DNA from: Limiplasma merdipullorum
GTDB taxonomy: Bacteria > Bacillota > Clostridia > Christensenellales > Aristaeellaceae
Assembly (NCBI GenBank): GCA_018711955.1
Contig: DVHQ01000212.1
Location: 1-24,403 of the forward strand
DNA: 24,403 bases
Direction: 5' to 3'
The position numbers were made by a program, and so were the translations under genes. The stretch's first letter is position 1; each line of letters begins with the position of its first letter. Below, in pieces: positions 14,761-23,775 of the stretch. The notes beneath the pieces were generated by a model that saw nothing but the letters and a program-made list of their open reading frames with translations, was not told the origin of the DNA and did no database searches.

Positions 14761-16635
14761 ATGCTTCGCTGCATTCCCACCTGCGACCATCCCACGGTAG
14801 CCTTTGCCTGCGCCGAGCTGACCCGGCACTGGGACCTGCTTAGACCCGTGTGGCAGGGCGCGGACCCCATCCTTCGGGTTGGGCCGGGGCTGGAAGGCCT
14901 GCCGCCGGTGACCGACTCCGAACGCGACGACGCCATTGCCATCTCCCTGGGAGGGGAGAGCGGCGGCGTGGTGACGGGCACCAACCCGCGCAGCGTGCTG
15001 ATCGCGGCGTACCGGCTCCTGCACGAGCTTGGCTTCTGGTTTGTCAGGCCGGGGCCGGAGGGGACGCTGCTGCGCTACAACGGAAAGACCGCCGTGCAGG
15101 TATCCGAGGCCGCCAGCTACCGCCACCGGGGCTTCTGCATTGAAGGCGCGGTCAGCTTTGAAAACGTGCTGGAGCTGATCGACTGGCTGCCCAAGGGCGG
15201 ATTCAATACCTATTTCACCCAGTTTTTGACGCCCTATGAATTTTTCAAGACCTGGTACGCGCATGACAACAATCCCCTGCTGGCGGGCACGGAACCGGTG
15301 CCGACGGTGGAGGAGGTGAACCGCTTTACCTATGGGCCGTTGCAGGAGGAGCTGAGGAAACGCGACCTCATCTTCCAGGCGGCAGGCCATGGCTGGACCA
15401 CCGCCGCCATAGGCATCGACGGCCTGGGATGGGACGAGGCGGAGGAGCCCGGGGAGCGCTACCGCGGCTGGCTGGCGCAGATTGACGGCAGGCGCGCGCT
15501 GTTCAACGCGCGGCCCCTCAACACCAACCTCTGCTATTCCAATCCCGAGGTGCGCGAGGCCCTGACCGAAGAGGTGATGGCCTTTTTGCGGCGGCATCCG
15601 CAGGTGGACACCATTCACTTCTGGCTGGCGGACGACAGCAACAACACCTGCGAGTGCGAGGCGTGTCAAAAGGCGGTGCCCTCGGCGTTCTATGTGGATA
15701 TGCTCAACCTGCTGGATGAAAAGCTCACCCGGGCGGGCCTGAAAACCAGGGTGGTATTTCTGGCCTATCTGGACCTGCTGTGGCCGCCGGAGGGGCGGAC
15801 GCTGAAAAACCCCGACCGGTTCGTGTTCATGTTTGCGCCCATTACGCGCTCCTACTCGGCGCCCCTTCCCACGGACGCGCCGGCGAAGTCCCTGCCCCCC
15901 TTTGTGCGCAACCACCTGACCATGCCCGCCGACGTGGGGGAAAACATCGCCTTTTTGCGCGCGTGGCAGGCATGCGCGCCCTGCGACAGCTTCATATACG
16001 AATACCATTATATGTGGGACCAGTTCAAGGACGTCAGCGACTATGCCAATGCGCGCGTGCTGTGGCAGGATGTGCGCAACCTGAGGCAGCTGGGGCTCAA
16101 CGGCTACATCTCCTGTCAGCAGACGCGCGTGTTCTGGCCCTGCGGATTTGGCATGCATGTGCTGGGGCAGACCCTCTGGAACCGGGAGACGGATTTTGAG
16201 GCGATGGCCGGGGCATACTTTGAGGCGCTGTTCGCAAGCCGCGCCGGGCGGGTGCGCGCGATGATGCAGGCGGCGCGGCGCTTCCATCCCGAATGCCTGC
16301 GGGGGGAGCGGCCCATCCGGGACGCGGCCGTGGCGGCGGATTACGCGGCGCAGCGGGCGGACAGCCTCAGGGACAGCGCCTGGTGCGCCCAACAGGCCCA
16401 TGGGGCACAGGGCGTCGAGGCCGCGCTGTGGCAGGCCCTTGTCTACTGGTGTGAATTCTGCGCGGCCTACGCCCACTGCCTGGAGGCCTGGGCGCGGGGG
16501 CTGGAGGATGAGCGCGAAATACGGCTGGCCGGGCTGAGGCAGGTTGTGCGCATAGGCGAGCCGGCGCATCAGGAGATGCTGGACGTATACTGGTTTCTCA
16601 AAACGCTGGACCGGACCGTCTTGCCTGTGCTATGA
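14761..16635 (+). CDS. DUF4838 protein, putative cytoplasmic glycoside hydrolase (GH20/GH67-like fold)
   Basis: A 624-aa protein with the features of DUF4838 proteins. An N-terminal alpha/beta domain resembling the GH67/GH20 accessory domain contains GTNPRSVLIAAYRLLHELGF (73-92). From about residue 120 (YRHRGFCIEGA) a TIM-barrel-like region follows, with WLADDSNNTCECEACQ at 288-303: paired Asp291/Asp292 and Cys297, Cys299 and Cys302, typical of the family. By analogy with GH20-like clans the acidic pair could be catalytic, but the activity of this family is not settled to my knowledge. There is no signal peptide, so the protein is cytoplasmic and would act on imported saccharide. It is in one operon with the SBP, permeases and two-component genes; its stop overlaps the sensor kinase start. 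Confidence 0.78.
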   Translation: MLRCIPTCDHPTVAFACAELTRHWDLLRPVWQGADPILRVGPGLEGLPPVTDSERDDAIAISLGGESGGVVTGTNPRSVLIAAYRLLHELGFWFVRPGPEGTLLRYNGKTAVQVSEAASYRHRGFCIEGAVSFENVLELIDWLPKGGFNTYFTQFLTPYEFFKTWYAHDNNPLLAGTEPVPTVEEVNRFTYGPLQEELRKRDLIFQAAGHGWTTAAIGIDGLGWDEAEEPGERYRGWLAQIDGRRALFNARPLNTNLCYSNPEVREALTEEVMAFLRRHPQVDTIHFWLADDSNNTCECEACQKAVPSAFYVDMLNLLDEKLTRAGLKTRVVFLAYLDLLWPPEGRTLKNPDRFVFMFAPITRSYSAPLPTDAPAKSLPPFVRNHLTMPADVGENIAFLRAWQACAPCDSFIYEYHYMWDQFKDVSDYANARVLWQDVRNLRQLGLNGYISCQQTRVFWPCGFGMHVLGQTLWNRETDFEAMAGAYFEALFASRAGRVRAMMQAARRFHPECLRGERPIRDAAVAADYAAQRADSLRDSAWCAQQAHGAQGVEAALWQALVYWCEFCAAYAHCLEAWARGLEDEREIRLAGLRQVVRIGEPAHQEMLDVYWFLKTLDRTVLPVL

Positions 16636-18440
16636 AGGGGCGGCATGCGATGCGCGGACTGGGCGCAAGGGTGTTGGCGGCGCTGCGCGCCTGCGGGCTG
16701 GGACCCCGGCTGCTGACGGGCTTTCTGCTGGTGGCGCTGCTGCCGACCATCGCCATGTGCGGGATTGCTTATGTGGGGGCGCGGGACGAAATTCTCATGG
16801 CCGAGGAGCGCTCATCGCTTCGCATGGCGCAATACCTGCGCAGCGAGCTTTCCTCGCTTCTGAGCAGCTACCCGGCCAAGCTCAACACCATCGCCTCCGA
16901 CATGGCGGTGATCCGGCTCATCCGCAGCTACCGCAAGGCGGACGCGGTGGAGGCCAAAAGCCTGCAATACGCGCTGATGAGCCGCCTGATCAGCGAGGCG
17001 GCCAGCCTGCGCGGCTTTATGAGCGTGGAAATCGTGACCGATACCGGCACGCCCATCAGCAAGCTGCCCTATTCGATCATGAACGAATCGCTCTTTGCGC
17101 GCATCGAGGGCGCCAACGAAAAGTTTGCGTTCTGGGTCGGGCGGTATCGGTGGGGCGATCTCTACCCCGAAGCGTCGCTGAGCCAGCGGGACCGGACCGT
17201 GGTGCTGGCCGCCCGCCGTATTCTGGACTATGCCAATGTGAAGCTCTTGGGCTACATCGTCATCAGCTTTGACTGCACCGAGCTGGAAAGCCTGCTGCCG
17301 TCCGACGCGGGGGCGCAGATCATGATCAGCGACGAGCAGGGCGCCGTGCTCGCCGGCGTAGGCGACACGCAGGAAAACCTCGCCCTTCTGGCGCAAACGC
17401 TCAGCCGGCAGGCGCTGCCCGAGGAGCTGGAGAGCCGGACCATGAACCACAAGGACGACAGCAATCTGGTCATCACCGGGCAGATTGCCGCCAGCCCCTA
17501 CCGGCTGACGCTGTCCATTGCGTACAGGCAGATTTTTTCGGGGCTGACACGGATGTTCACGGTCATCATATCGGCGGCGGTGTTCATTGCGCTGATGATG
17601 CTGGGCATCGCGTGGCTGTTGACCCGCAGCGTCACGGTGCCGGTGACGCGCCTCTCGGGCGCGATGCGCCGCTTTGGCGCGGGCGAGTTTGAGGCGCGGA
17701 TCGGAGATGCCGCGCACGATGAAATAGGCATGCTGTGCCGGGAATTTGACGACATGGCCGGCCGCGTATGCCGCCTGACCGAGCAGCTCTGCGAGGCGAG
17801 GGCCAAGGAAAAGGAAGCGGTATATACCGCCCTGCAGGCGCAGATCAATCCCCATTTTCTCTACAACACGCTGGACATGATCAGCTGGATGGGCTATGGC
17901 GCGTCCAACGCGGATATCTGCAAGGTCGTGGCCTCGCTTTCGGACTTCTTCCGCCTCAGCCTCAATAAGGGGGAGGACAGCTTTACCCTTGCCGATGAAC
18001 TCAACCATGTGAAAAGCTACATCACCATTCAGGAATACCGCATGCGCCATATTCAGTTTCGACTGGAGGCGCCCCGGGAGCTGCTGAACCTGCGCGTGCC
18101 CAAGCTCATGGTGCAGCCGCTAGTGGAAAACGCGATTCTGCACGGGCTCAGGCCCCGCAACTACCGCGGACACATCACCATAAGCTGCGCGCTGGAACAG
18201 GCGTACCTGGTCATCCGTGTGATGGATGACGGCGTGGGATTTGACGAAAAGCTCCTTGGCGAACGCACGGAAAAAAGCACGAGCTATGGCCTGAAAAACA
18301 TCCGCCAGCGGCTGGCCGTCCTCTATGACGATCGGGGAAGCCTGGAGATTGCGAACCGGCCCGAAGGCGGCGTGGTTGCCAGGCTGCGCTATCCTGCGGA
18401 AAAGGGCGCGCCTGCAGGCGGAAAGGGAGGGGCCGAATGA
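16632..18440 (+). CDS. Sensor histidine kinase, YesM type
   Basis: A 602-aa membrane kinase. One helix near residues 27-48 and another near 305-330 (TVIISAAVFIALMMLGIAWLL) bracket an extracellular sensor of about 250 residues. A HAMP domain follows (331-385, with DEIGMLCREFDDMAGRV). The His_kinase domain has QINPHFLYNTLD with phospho-acceptor His408, and the ATPase domain has LVENAILHGL and DDGVGFD. The ATG at 16632 overlaps the upstream stop (ATGA) but lacks a clear Shine-Dalgarno; an alternative ATG at 16650 has GAAGGGG and GGCGG upstream and would shorten the protein by 6 residues. Its own stop overlaps the response-regulator start. As part of a transport operon it likely senses the extracellular sugar or the loaded SBP. 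Confidence 0.92.
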   Translation: MKGRHAMRGLGARVLAALRACGLGPRLLTGFLLVALLPTIAMCGIAYVGARDEILMAEERSSLRMAQYLRSELSSLLSSYPAKLNTIASDMAVIRLIRSYRKADAVEAKSLQYALMSRLISEAASLRGFMSVEIVTDTGTPISKLPYSIMNESLFARIEGANEKFAFWVGRYRWGDLYPEASLSQRDRTVVLAARRILDYANVKLLGYIVISFDCTELESLLPSDAGAQIMISDEQGAVLAGVGDTQENLALLAQTLSRQALPEELESRTMNHKDDSNLVITGQIAASPYRLTLSIAYRQIFSGLTRMFTVIISAAVFIALMMLGIAWLLTRSVTVPVTRLSGAMRRFGAGEFEARIGDAAHDEIGMLCREFDDMAGRVCRLTEQLCEARAKEKEAVYTALQAQINPHFLYNTLDMISWMGYGASNADICKVVASLSDFFRLSLNKGEDSFTLADELNHVKSYITIQEYRMRHIQFRLEAPRELLNLRVPKLMVQPLVENAILHGLRPRNYRGHITISCALEQAYLVIRVMDDGVGFDEKLLGERTEKSTSYGLKNIRQRLAVLYDDRGSLEIANRPEGGVVARLRYPAEKGAPAGGKGGAE

Positions 18441-19990
18441 GGATTTTGATCGCTGATGACGAGGCTTTCGTGGTGGAGGGGCTGACGCTTTTGCTTCATC
18501 AGAACCTGCCGCAGGTCGAGATCATGACGGCGGACAACGGGCGCTCTGCGCTTGCCGTGCTCCGGGAGCGGGGAGCGGAGCCCGATCTGCTCATCACCGA
18601 TCTGAACATGCCGCTCATGGACGGCATTGAGCTCAGCCAGCAGATCCGCCGGCGCTATCCGCGCTGCCGTATCATGATTATCAGCGGTTACGAGGACTTC
18701 GAGGCCGCGCGCTCCGCCATTGAGCTGGGCGCGCTTCGCTATATGCTTAAGCCCATCAACCACACCGAGATGGTGGCCTATGTGAGATCCGTGCTCGAGG
18801 ACGTCGTGCGCGAGCAGGACGAGCGCATCCGCCACAGCACCGACAGGCTGGAGAGCCTGCTGGTGGACCTGCACAACCATATGCTGCTGGACGCGCCCTA
18901 TGGTGGCGCCGAACGCATCGACAGGGAAACGGGGGACTACTGCGCCGTGCGCCTTGCGGTGGTGAGCCTCCCCGGCGGAGAAGGCGTTCCCTCGCTGCGC
19001 CCGGCGGTGGAAAAGGCCCTGAAAAGCCGCGGCGGGCCGGGCTATCTGATCCGCGCCGAGGGCGCGCAGGCAACGCTGCTGCTGTGCGACTTTGGGGAGG
19101 AGGACGTGTCCTGGCTGGAAGGCCTGCCGCAGGAGCTGGCGGCCGCGGTGCGGTATCCCGTGGCGGTGGGGGTGGGACGGCGGTGCGGCGCGCTCAGGGA
19201 GGTTCATCAGTCCTACCGGACGGCGGGCATGGCGGTGTGGCGGTCCTACCTGGCGGATGGGCATGCCGTCTGTTTCGACGACGACCTGACCGATGCGCCC
19301 GCAGAGGAAAACCGCATGGAAGCGGCGTTTCGGCTCCGGCAGGAGACGAAGCGCATGATGGATTTTTATACGCTGGTGCCGGAGAAGCAGCAGCTGACGC
19401 ACCTGATGAACACGTTTCTGGCACAGCTGGAACGCCTCGACTGCCCGCTGGGAATGAGGCAGCTGATGTGCGCCGGGCTGGTCATGGAGCTGCTCAGCAG
19501 CGGCTACGTTCCGGGGCTGGGCATGGAAAACAGCCTGGAGCGATACCTGCACCTGGAGTTCTATACCGCCTGCGGCAGCTGGACGCAGCTCCGGGAGATG
19601 ATGGGGCAGTTCGTTCAGGTCTACAGCGCGCTGCTGGAGCGCGTGGGCAACAGCGGGAGCAGCCGCCTGGTCCAGAGCATCCGCTCGGCGATCCATGCCG
19701 ATCTGCGCAACGCCTCGCTTTCGCAGGTGGCGGACACGCTGAACATGAGCCCTTCCTATATCAGCATGATTTTCAAGGAAAAAACGGGACAGAACTTCAA
19801 GGACTATCTGTTTCAAACCCGCATGAACCATGCCAAGCGCCTGCTCAGGCAGGGAATGGCCATCGGAGAAATCGCGCGGCAGCTGGGATACGAGGACACG
19901 GAGCATTTCAGCCGGCGGTTTCGCGCGCAGTTTGGCCTCTCGCCCATGGCATACCGCAAGGAGGCGCCGGCAGGCCCGGGCAAGGGCTGA
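18437..19990 (+). CDS. Response regulator, YesN type (REC + AraC HTH)
   Basis: A 517-aa transcriptional activator partnered with the preceding kinase. The receiver domain (about 1-122) has Asp7/Asp8, the phospho-acceptor Asp55 in LLITDLNMPLMDG, and Lys105 in LKPIN. A central region of roughly 290 residues is weakly conserved, as is common in YesN proteins. The C-terminal AraC pair of HTH motifs (about 415-510) has LSQVADTLNMSPSYISMIFK and IGEIARQLGYEDTEHFSRRF. The ATG overlaps the kinase stop as ATGA (18437-18440). It is the last gene of the operon and convergent with the maltodextrin lacI. Its likely targets are the divergent region 10931-11320, where inverted repeats occur; that is inferred. 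Confidence 0.92.
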   Translation: MRILIADDEAFVVEGLTLLLHQNLPQVEIMTADNGRSALAVLRERGAEPDLLITDLNMPLMDGIELSQQIRRRYPRCRIMIISGYEDFEAARSAIELGALRYMLKPINHTEMVAYVRSVLEDVVREQDERIRHSTDRLESLLVDLHNHMLLDAPYGGAERIDRETGDYCAVRLAVVSLPGGEGVPSLRPAVEKALKSRGGPGYLIRAEGAQATLLLCDFGEEDVSWLEGLPQELAAAVRYPVAVGVGRRCGALREVHQSYRTAGMAVWRSYLADGHAVCFDDDLTDAPAEENRMEAAFRLRQETKRMMDFYTLVPEKQQLTHLMNTFLAQLERLDCPLGMRQLMCAGLVMELLSSGYVPGLGMENSLERYLHLEFYTACGSWTQLREMMGQFVQVYSALLERVGNSGSSRLVQSIRSAIHADLRNASLSQVADTLNMSPSYISMIFKEKTGQNFKDYLFQTRMNHAKRLLRQGMAIGEIARQLGYEDTEHFSRRFRAQFGLSPMAYRKEAPAGPGKG

Positions 19991-20049
19991 GTCGCTGCCG
20001 GCGGAGAAAAGGCGGGCTGCGATGGGCTGGGAAGCCCCGCCCTCAGGCC

Positions 20050-20140
20050 GCGCGGGCCGGGGACCTCCCGCGGCCCGCGCAGCTCGCCGGGCGGCGGGGA
20101 GGCGCGCGTTTCATTGCTGGCGGGCTGCCGGCAGCCCGCC
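20050..20140. terminator. Bidirectional terminator/hairpin region between convergent operons
   Basis: The 193-nt convergent spacer (19991-20183) holds two strong stems. GCGCGGGCC (20050-20058) pairs with GGCCCGCGC (20072-20080). A perfect 22-bp palindrome begins GGCGGGCTGCC (20119-20140). Neither has a long T run on either side, so they are hairpin barriers rather than textbook intrinsic terminators. Confidence 0.45.
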
Positions 20141-20183
20141 CCGAATGGCCGGGGGCCCGGCGGCTTCCGCGGCACAGGGCCCG

Positions 20184-21179
20184 TTATGTGGACTGCCCTT
20201 CCAACAGCCTGGGCGTGGTGCAGAAGGTCTGCACCTGCAAGCCGGGCTTTTTGATTTTCTGCACCAGAAAGCGCGCGGCCTCCCAGCCCATGTCGAACAT
20301 GTCCACCTCCACGGCGGTGAGGCGGGGGATGAGCAGCTGGGAAAAGGGATAGCGGTCAAAGGTCATCAGCGCCAGGTCCCGTGGAATGCGCAGCCCCAGC
20401 TGCATGGCGCATTGCAGGCACTCCAGAGCGATGTGGTTGTTGGCGCACAGCGCCACCTCCGGCCGGTTTTCGCCGGACAGCCTGCGCCGCAGCTCCTCCA
20501 CATCCTCGGTGTAGGGCGTGTCGCCAAAGAGCGTGTCCACGGTGAGCTCCTCCTCGCGCAGAACGGCCTCCATGCCCTTCAGGCGCATTTGGGAGATGGC
20601 GTCCTCCGGGCCGCCGCCCAGATACAGGATGCGGCGGTAGCCTCGGTCCAGCAGATAGTTTGCGGCCACGCCGCCGGCCAGCTCGTGATTGACGTCCATC
20701 CAGCAGATGTTGCAGGGGAAGTTCGGCCGGCCGATGACCAGATAGGGCGCGTCGGCGTGGCTCAGGAAGGCGGCCAGATCGCGCGAGAGCAGCGCCGCGT
20801 GCAGAATGACGCCGTCGGCCAGGCGCTCCTGCATCAGCTCGCGCACATAGGCGGTTGCGCCGCCCTTGTCCATGTGCTTGAGCAAAACCGAATAGCCCTT
20901 CTCCTCCAGCGAGCGGGTGACGCCGGTGAGAATGGCGAACATATGCGGGTTTTCAAAGGCGATGCTCTGATACAGCTCGGTGGCAAAGATCACGGTGCCG
21001 CTCTTTTGCCGGGCGAAGCTGCGCGCGCGGGCGTTGGGCTTGTACTGGAGCCGGCGCGCGGTTTCCAGCACATGCCGTCTGGTTTTCTCTGAAATGGTGT
21101 AGCTGCCGCTCAGCGCCTTGGAGACGGTGGAGATGGAAACGCCCGCCTCCCGCGCCAGATCATAGATGGTGACCGCCAT
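20184..21179 (-). CDS. LacI-family transcriptional regulator of the maltodextrin locus
   Basis: A 331-aa repressor. The HTH is at the N-terminus (VTIYDLAREAGVSISTVSKA), followed by the hinge YKPNARARSF and the sugar-binding-protein-like core from about residue 60, with IPRDLALMTFDRYPFSQLLIP near the C-terminus. It starts 12 nt after the stop of the GH13 gene, with GGGGGG as a weak ribosome binding site, so it is the terminal gene of the malFG-GH13 operon. A malto-oligosaccharide effector is inferred from context. It shares the fold and general sequence pattern, but not close identity, with the LacI protein encoded at 1637-2662. Confidence 0.9.
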   Translation of the reverse strand: MAVTIYDLAREAGVSISTVSKALSGSYTISEKTRRHVLETARRLQYKPNARARSFARQKSGTVIFATELYQSIAFENPHMFAILTGVTRSLEEKGYSVLLKHMDKGGATAYVRELMQERLADGVILHAALLSRDLAAFLSHADAPYLVIGRPNFPCNICWMDVNHELAGGVAANYLLDRGYRRILYLGGGPEDAISQMRLKGMEAVLREEELTVDTLFGDTPYTEDVEELRRRLSGENRPEVALCANNHIALECLQCAMQLGLRIPRDLALMTFDRYPFSQLLIPRLTAVEVDMFDMGWEAARFLVQKIKKPGLQVQTFCTTPRLLEGQST

Positions 21180-21191
21180 GGGGAGCCCCCC

Positions 21192-22910
21192 TTACTTCGC
21201 CATCCGGACGACGAGATACCCGCCCGCCGCCAGCCGGCCCGATTCCACGCCGCTCTGGGCCAGCGCCGCCGCGCCCGCCGCATCCAGCCACGGGCGTGCG
21301 TCCACCGGCGCGCTCGCGCGGTTGAACAGCACCGAGACGCGCTCGGACGCATCCTCCAGGGCATAGGCCAGCTGATCGCCCTGCGCCACTTCCACGAGGA
21401 AGCGGCCCCGCCGGAGCGCCGGATGCCCGCGCCGCAGGGAAATCAGCTCCCGGTACAGCGCGCGGAGCGGATGGTCCCTGCCCCACGGCATGGCCTGGCG
21501 GTACTCCGGCTCGGAGACGCCGGTCAGGCCCAGCTCGTCCCCGTAAAACACGCAGGGCATGCCCGGAAAAGTCATCTGAAACACCACGGCCTGCCGCATG
21601 CGCGCCTCGTCCCCGCCGCACTCGGTCAGAAAGCGGCTCACGTCGTGGCTGTCCAGCAAATTGAGCTGGGCGAGCATGGCGGGCTCCCTGTAGCGGGTGA
21701 GCAGCCAGTGCAGCCCCACGGCCAGCCCGCCCGCATCAAGGGTGCGCCGGGCGAAGAACTGCAGGGCCAGCCGCCGGAAATCGTAATTCATGCAGGAATC
21801 CAGCATGTCGCCCTGCAAAAAGTGCGACGCGTCCTCCCACACCTCGCCGATGAGGAGCGCGTCGGGCTTTGCGGCCTTGACCGCGGCGCGGAAGGCCCGC
21901 AGAAAGCCGTCGTTGATCTCGTTGGCCACATCCAGCCGCCAGCCGTCTATATCAAAGGTTTCGATCCAGTAGCGGCCCACTTCGCAGAAGTAGGCGCACG
22001 CCTCCGGACAGGACAGGTCCGTCTTGGGCATGTCCGCCACATACGAAAAGCACGCGTATTCGGGTAGCTCTCCCTCCGCCGGGAGGCGGGGATGCTCCGG
22101 CAGGTCGTAGAACCAGCGGTAGTAGCGGGACTGCCGGCCCCGGGCCAGCACGTCCTGAAAGAAGGGATGGCGGCTGCTCACATGGTTGAACACGCCGTCG
22201 AGGATCACGCGCATGCCGCGGGCGTGCGCGGCATGCACCAGCCGCCGGAGATCCTCGCCGGTGCCGAAGCAGGGGTCCACACGGAAGTAGTCCAGCGTGT
22301 CGTACTTGTGATAGCAGCCGGCGGCAAAGATGGGGTTGAGGTAGAGGCAGTTGCATCCCAGACGTTCGATGGCGTCCAGATTTTCGCGGATGCCGCGGAG
22401 CGCGCCGCCCAGCAGCGAGCGGCAGGTTTCGCCGCCGAGGGAGGCGCTTTGGGGCTGCCTCGCCAGATAGCCCGCGCGGCTTGCGAAGCTGTCGGGGAAG
22501 ATGTTGTAGACCACCGCGTCCGCGGCCCAATCCGGCACCGTCAGGCGGTCGGCGCGGTGGTTGTAGGCGAACTGAAACCCGTCCGAGCGGTCCGCCTGCG
22601 GCGTGGGCTGAAACAGGCCGCCGATGTAGTAGGCGGTCCGGGCGCCGTCGCAGAGCTCAAAGTAGTAGGCGATGCGGTTGAGCTGCGTGGTCAGACGAAG
22701 CTCGAACCAGTCCGCCAGCGCGTCCGTATACCGCTTTTCCATGGGGGCGCGCCGGTAGCACAGCGGCCCCATGGCGGCCCGGTCGGCATACCACAGGGCG
22801 CAGCAGGTCAGGTCGCCCGCCTGCGCGCGCAGGCGGAACACGTAGTGCGTATCATCCAGGGCAAAGGCGTACTCGCTGGACGGCCTGTGCCATATCGCGG
22901 CGTAATTCAT
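21192..22910 (-). CDS. GH13 alpha-amylase family enzyme, neopullulanase/cyclomaltodextrinase type
   Basis: A 572-aa enzyme that should hydrolyse alpha-1,4 (and some alpha-1,6) links in imported maltodextrins, cyclodextrins or pullulan fragments. Residues 1-120 fit the CBM34-like N-terminal domain of GH13_20. The (beta/alpha)8 barrel follows, starting VVYNIFPDSFA. The conserved regions are DGVFNHV (238-244), GWRLDVANE with nucleophile Asp327, GEVWED with acid Glu356, and LLDSHD with transition-state stabiliser Asp423. There is no signal peptide, so it is cytoplasmic. AAAGGGTGATC precedes the ATG and the malG-like stop is 4 nt upstream. Its length and the N-terminal domain favour neopullulanase/maltogenic amylase over oligo-1,6-glucosidase. 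Confidence 0.9.
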   Translation of the reverse strand: MNYAAIWHRPSSEYAFALDDTHYVFRLRAQAGDLTCCALWYADRAAMGPLCYRRAPMEKRYTDALADWFELRLTTQLNRIAYYFELCDGARTAYYIGGLFQPTPQADRSDGFQFAYNHRADRLTVPDWAADAVVYNIFPDSFASRAGYLARQPQSASLGGETCRSLLGGALRGIRENLDAIERLGCNCLYLNPIFAAGCYHKYDTLDYFRVDPCFGTGEDLRRLVHAAHARGMRVILDGVFNHVSSRHPFFQDVLARGRQSRYYRWFYDLPEHPRLPAEGELPEYACFSYVADMPKTDLSCPEACAYFCEVGRYWIETFDIDGWRLDVANEINDGFLRAFRAAVKAAKPDALLIGEVWEDASHFLQGDMLDSCMNYDFRRLALQFFARRTLDAGGLAVGLHWLLTRYREPAMLAQLNLLDSHDVSRFLTECGGDEARMRQAVVFQMTFPGMPCVFYGDELGLTGVSEPEYRQAMPWGRDHPLRALYRELISLRRGHPALRRGRFLVEVAQGDQLAYALEDASERVSVLFNRASAPVDARPWLDAAGAAALAQSGVESGRLAAGGYLVVRMAK

Positions 22911-22914
22911 GCGA

Positions 22915-23775
22915 TCACCCTTTCACCGATCCGGCGGCCACGCCGGCGACATAATACTTTTGCAGCCGGATGAACAGCAGCACGATGGGGACGGCCACCA
23001 CCACCGCTCCCGCGCAGAAAACCGTGTAATAGCGGTAGATATTGGCCTTGTCCACCATGGTGTAGAGACCCTTGGCCACGGTGTAGTTGTCATAGTTGTC
23101 CTTCATGATGACCGATACGAAGATGAAATCCACCCACGGGGCGATGAAGGCGTTGATGGCGATGTTGGCCACGATGGGCCTGCTGTTGGGCAGAATGATC
23201 TTCCAGAACACCACGCTGCGGGTGGCGCCGTCCAGAATGGCGGCCTCGTCCAGCGATTTGGGAATGGTGTCAAAAAAGCCCTTGGCGATGTAGTAGTTCA
23301 TGGCCGCGCCGCCGGAATAGACCAGAATCAGCGCAAGCAGCGTCTGGTCCAGCCCCATGGCCTTGAGAAAGTGGTAGATGGCGATCATGCTCATGAAGCC
23401 CGGAAACATACCCAGCACCAGCGATACGTTCATCAGCTTCCTGCGCGAGGGAAAGCGAAGGCGCGAATACACATACGCCACCATGAGGCTGAGCACCGTG
23501 GTGATCAGGCAGGAGCAGCAGGCCACGAAGAGGGTGTTGAGAAACCAGCGGGGAAAGTTGAACAGCGCGGTATCGGTAAAGAGGCGCACGTAGTTGTCAA
23601 GCGTATAGCTTTTGGGTAGCAGGTAGGAGGTGTAGGCCCCCGGCTCCGCCCGGAAGGAGGAGAGCAGGAGCCAGGCCACCGGCAAAAGCCACAGCAACGA
23701 CAGCACGGCCAGCAGCGTATGGAGAAAAACGGACAGGCGCAGGTTGTGCCTTTTCATGCTGCGAACATTGCTCAT
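22915..23775 (-). CDS. malG: Maltodextrin ABC transporter permease, MalG type
   Basis: A 286-aa membrane subunit. The N-terminus MSNVRSMKRHNLRLS precedes the first helix, a large external loop (FRAEPGAYTSYLLPKSYTLDNYVRLF) follows, and the EAA loop is EAAILDGATRSVVFWKIILP near residue 180. It ends AGVAAGSVKG. The ATG overlaps the stop of the malF-like gene (23772-23775), and GGGAGG lies upstream; a later ATG 18 nt downstream has no ribosome binding site. The neighbouring GH13 enzyme and the MalF-like partner point to maltodextrin import. The binding protein is not in the window and probably lies beyond the right edge. Confidence 0.88.
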   Translation of the reverse strand: MSNVRSMKRHNLRLSVFLHTLLAVLSLLWLLPVAWLLLSSFRAEPGAYTSYLLPKSYTLDNYVRLFTDTALFNFPRWFLNTLFVACCSCLITTVLSLMVAYVYSRLRFPSRRKLMNVSLVLGMFPGFMSMIAIYHFLKAMGLDQTLLALILVYSGGAAMNYYIAKGFFDTIPKSLDEAAILDGATRSVVFWKIILPNSRPIVANIAINAFIAPWVDFIFVSVIMKDNYDNYTVAKGLYTMVDKANIYRYYTVFCAGAVVVAVPIVLLFIRLQKYYVAGVAAGSVKG

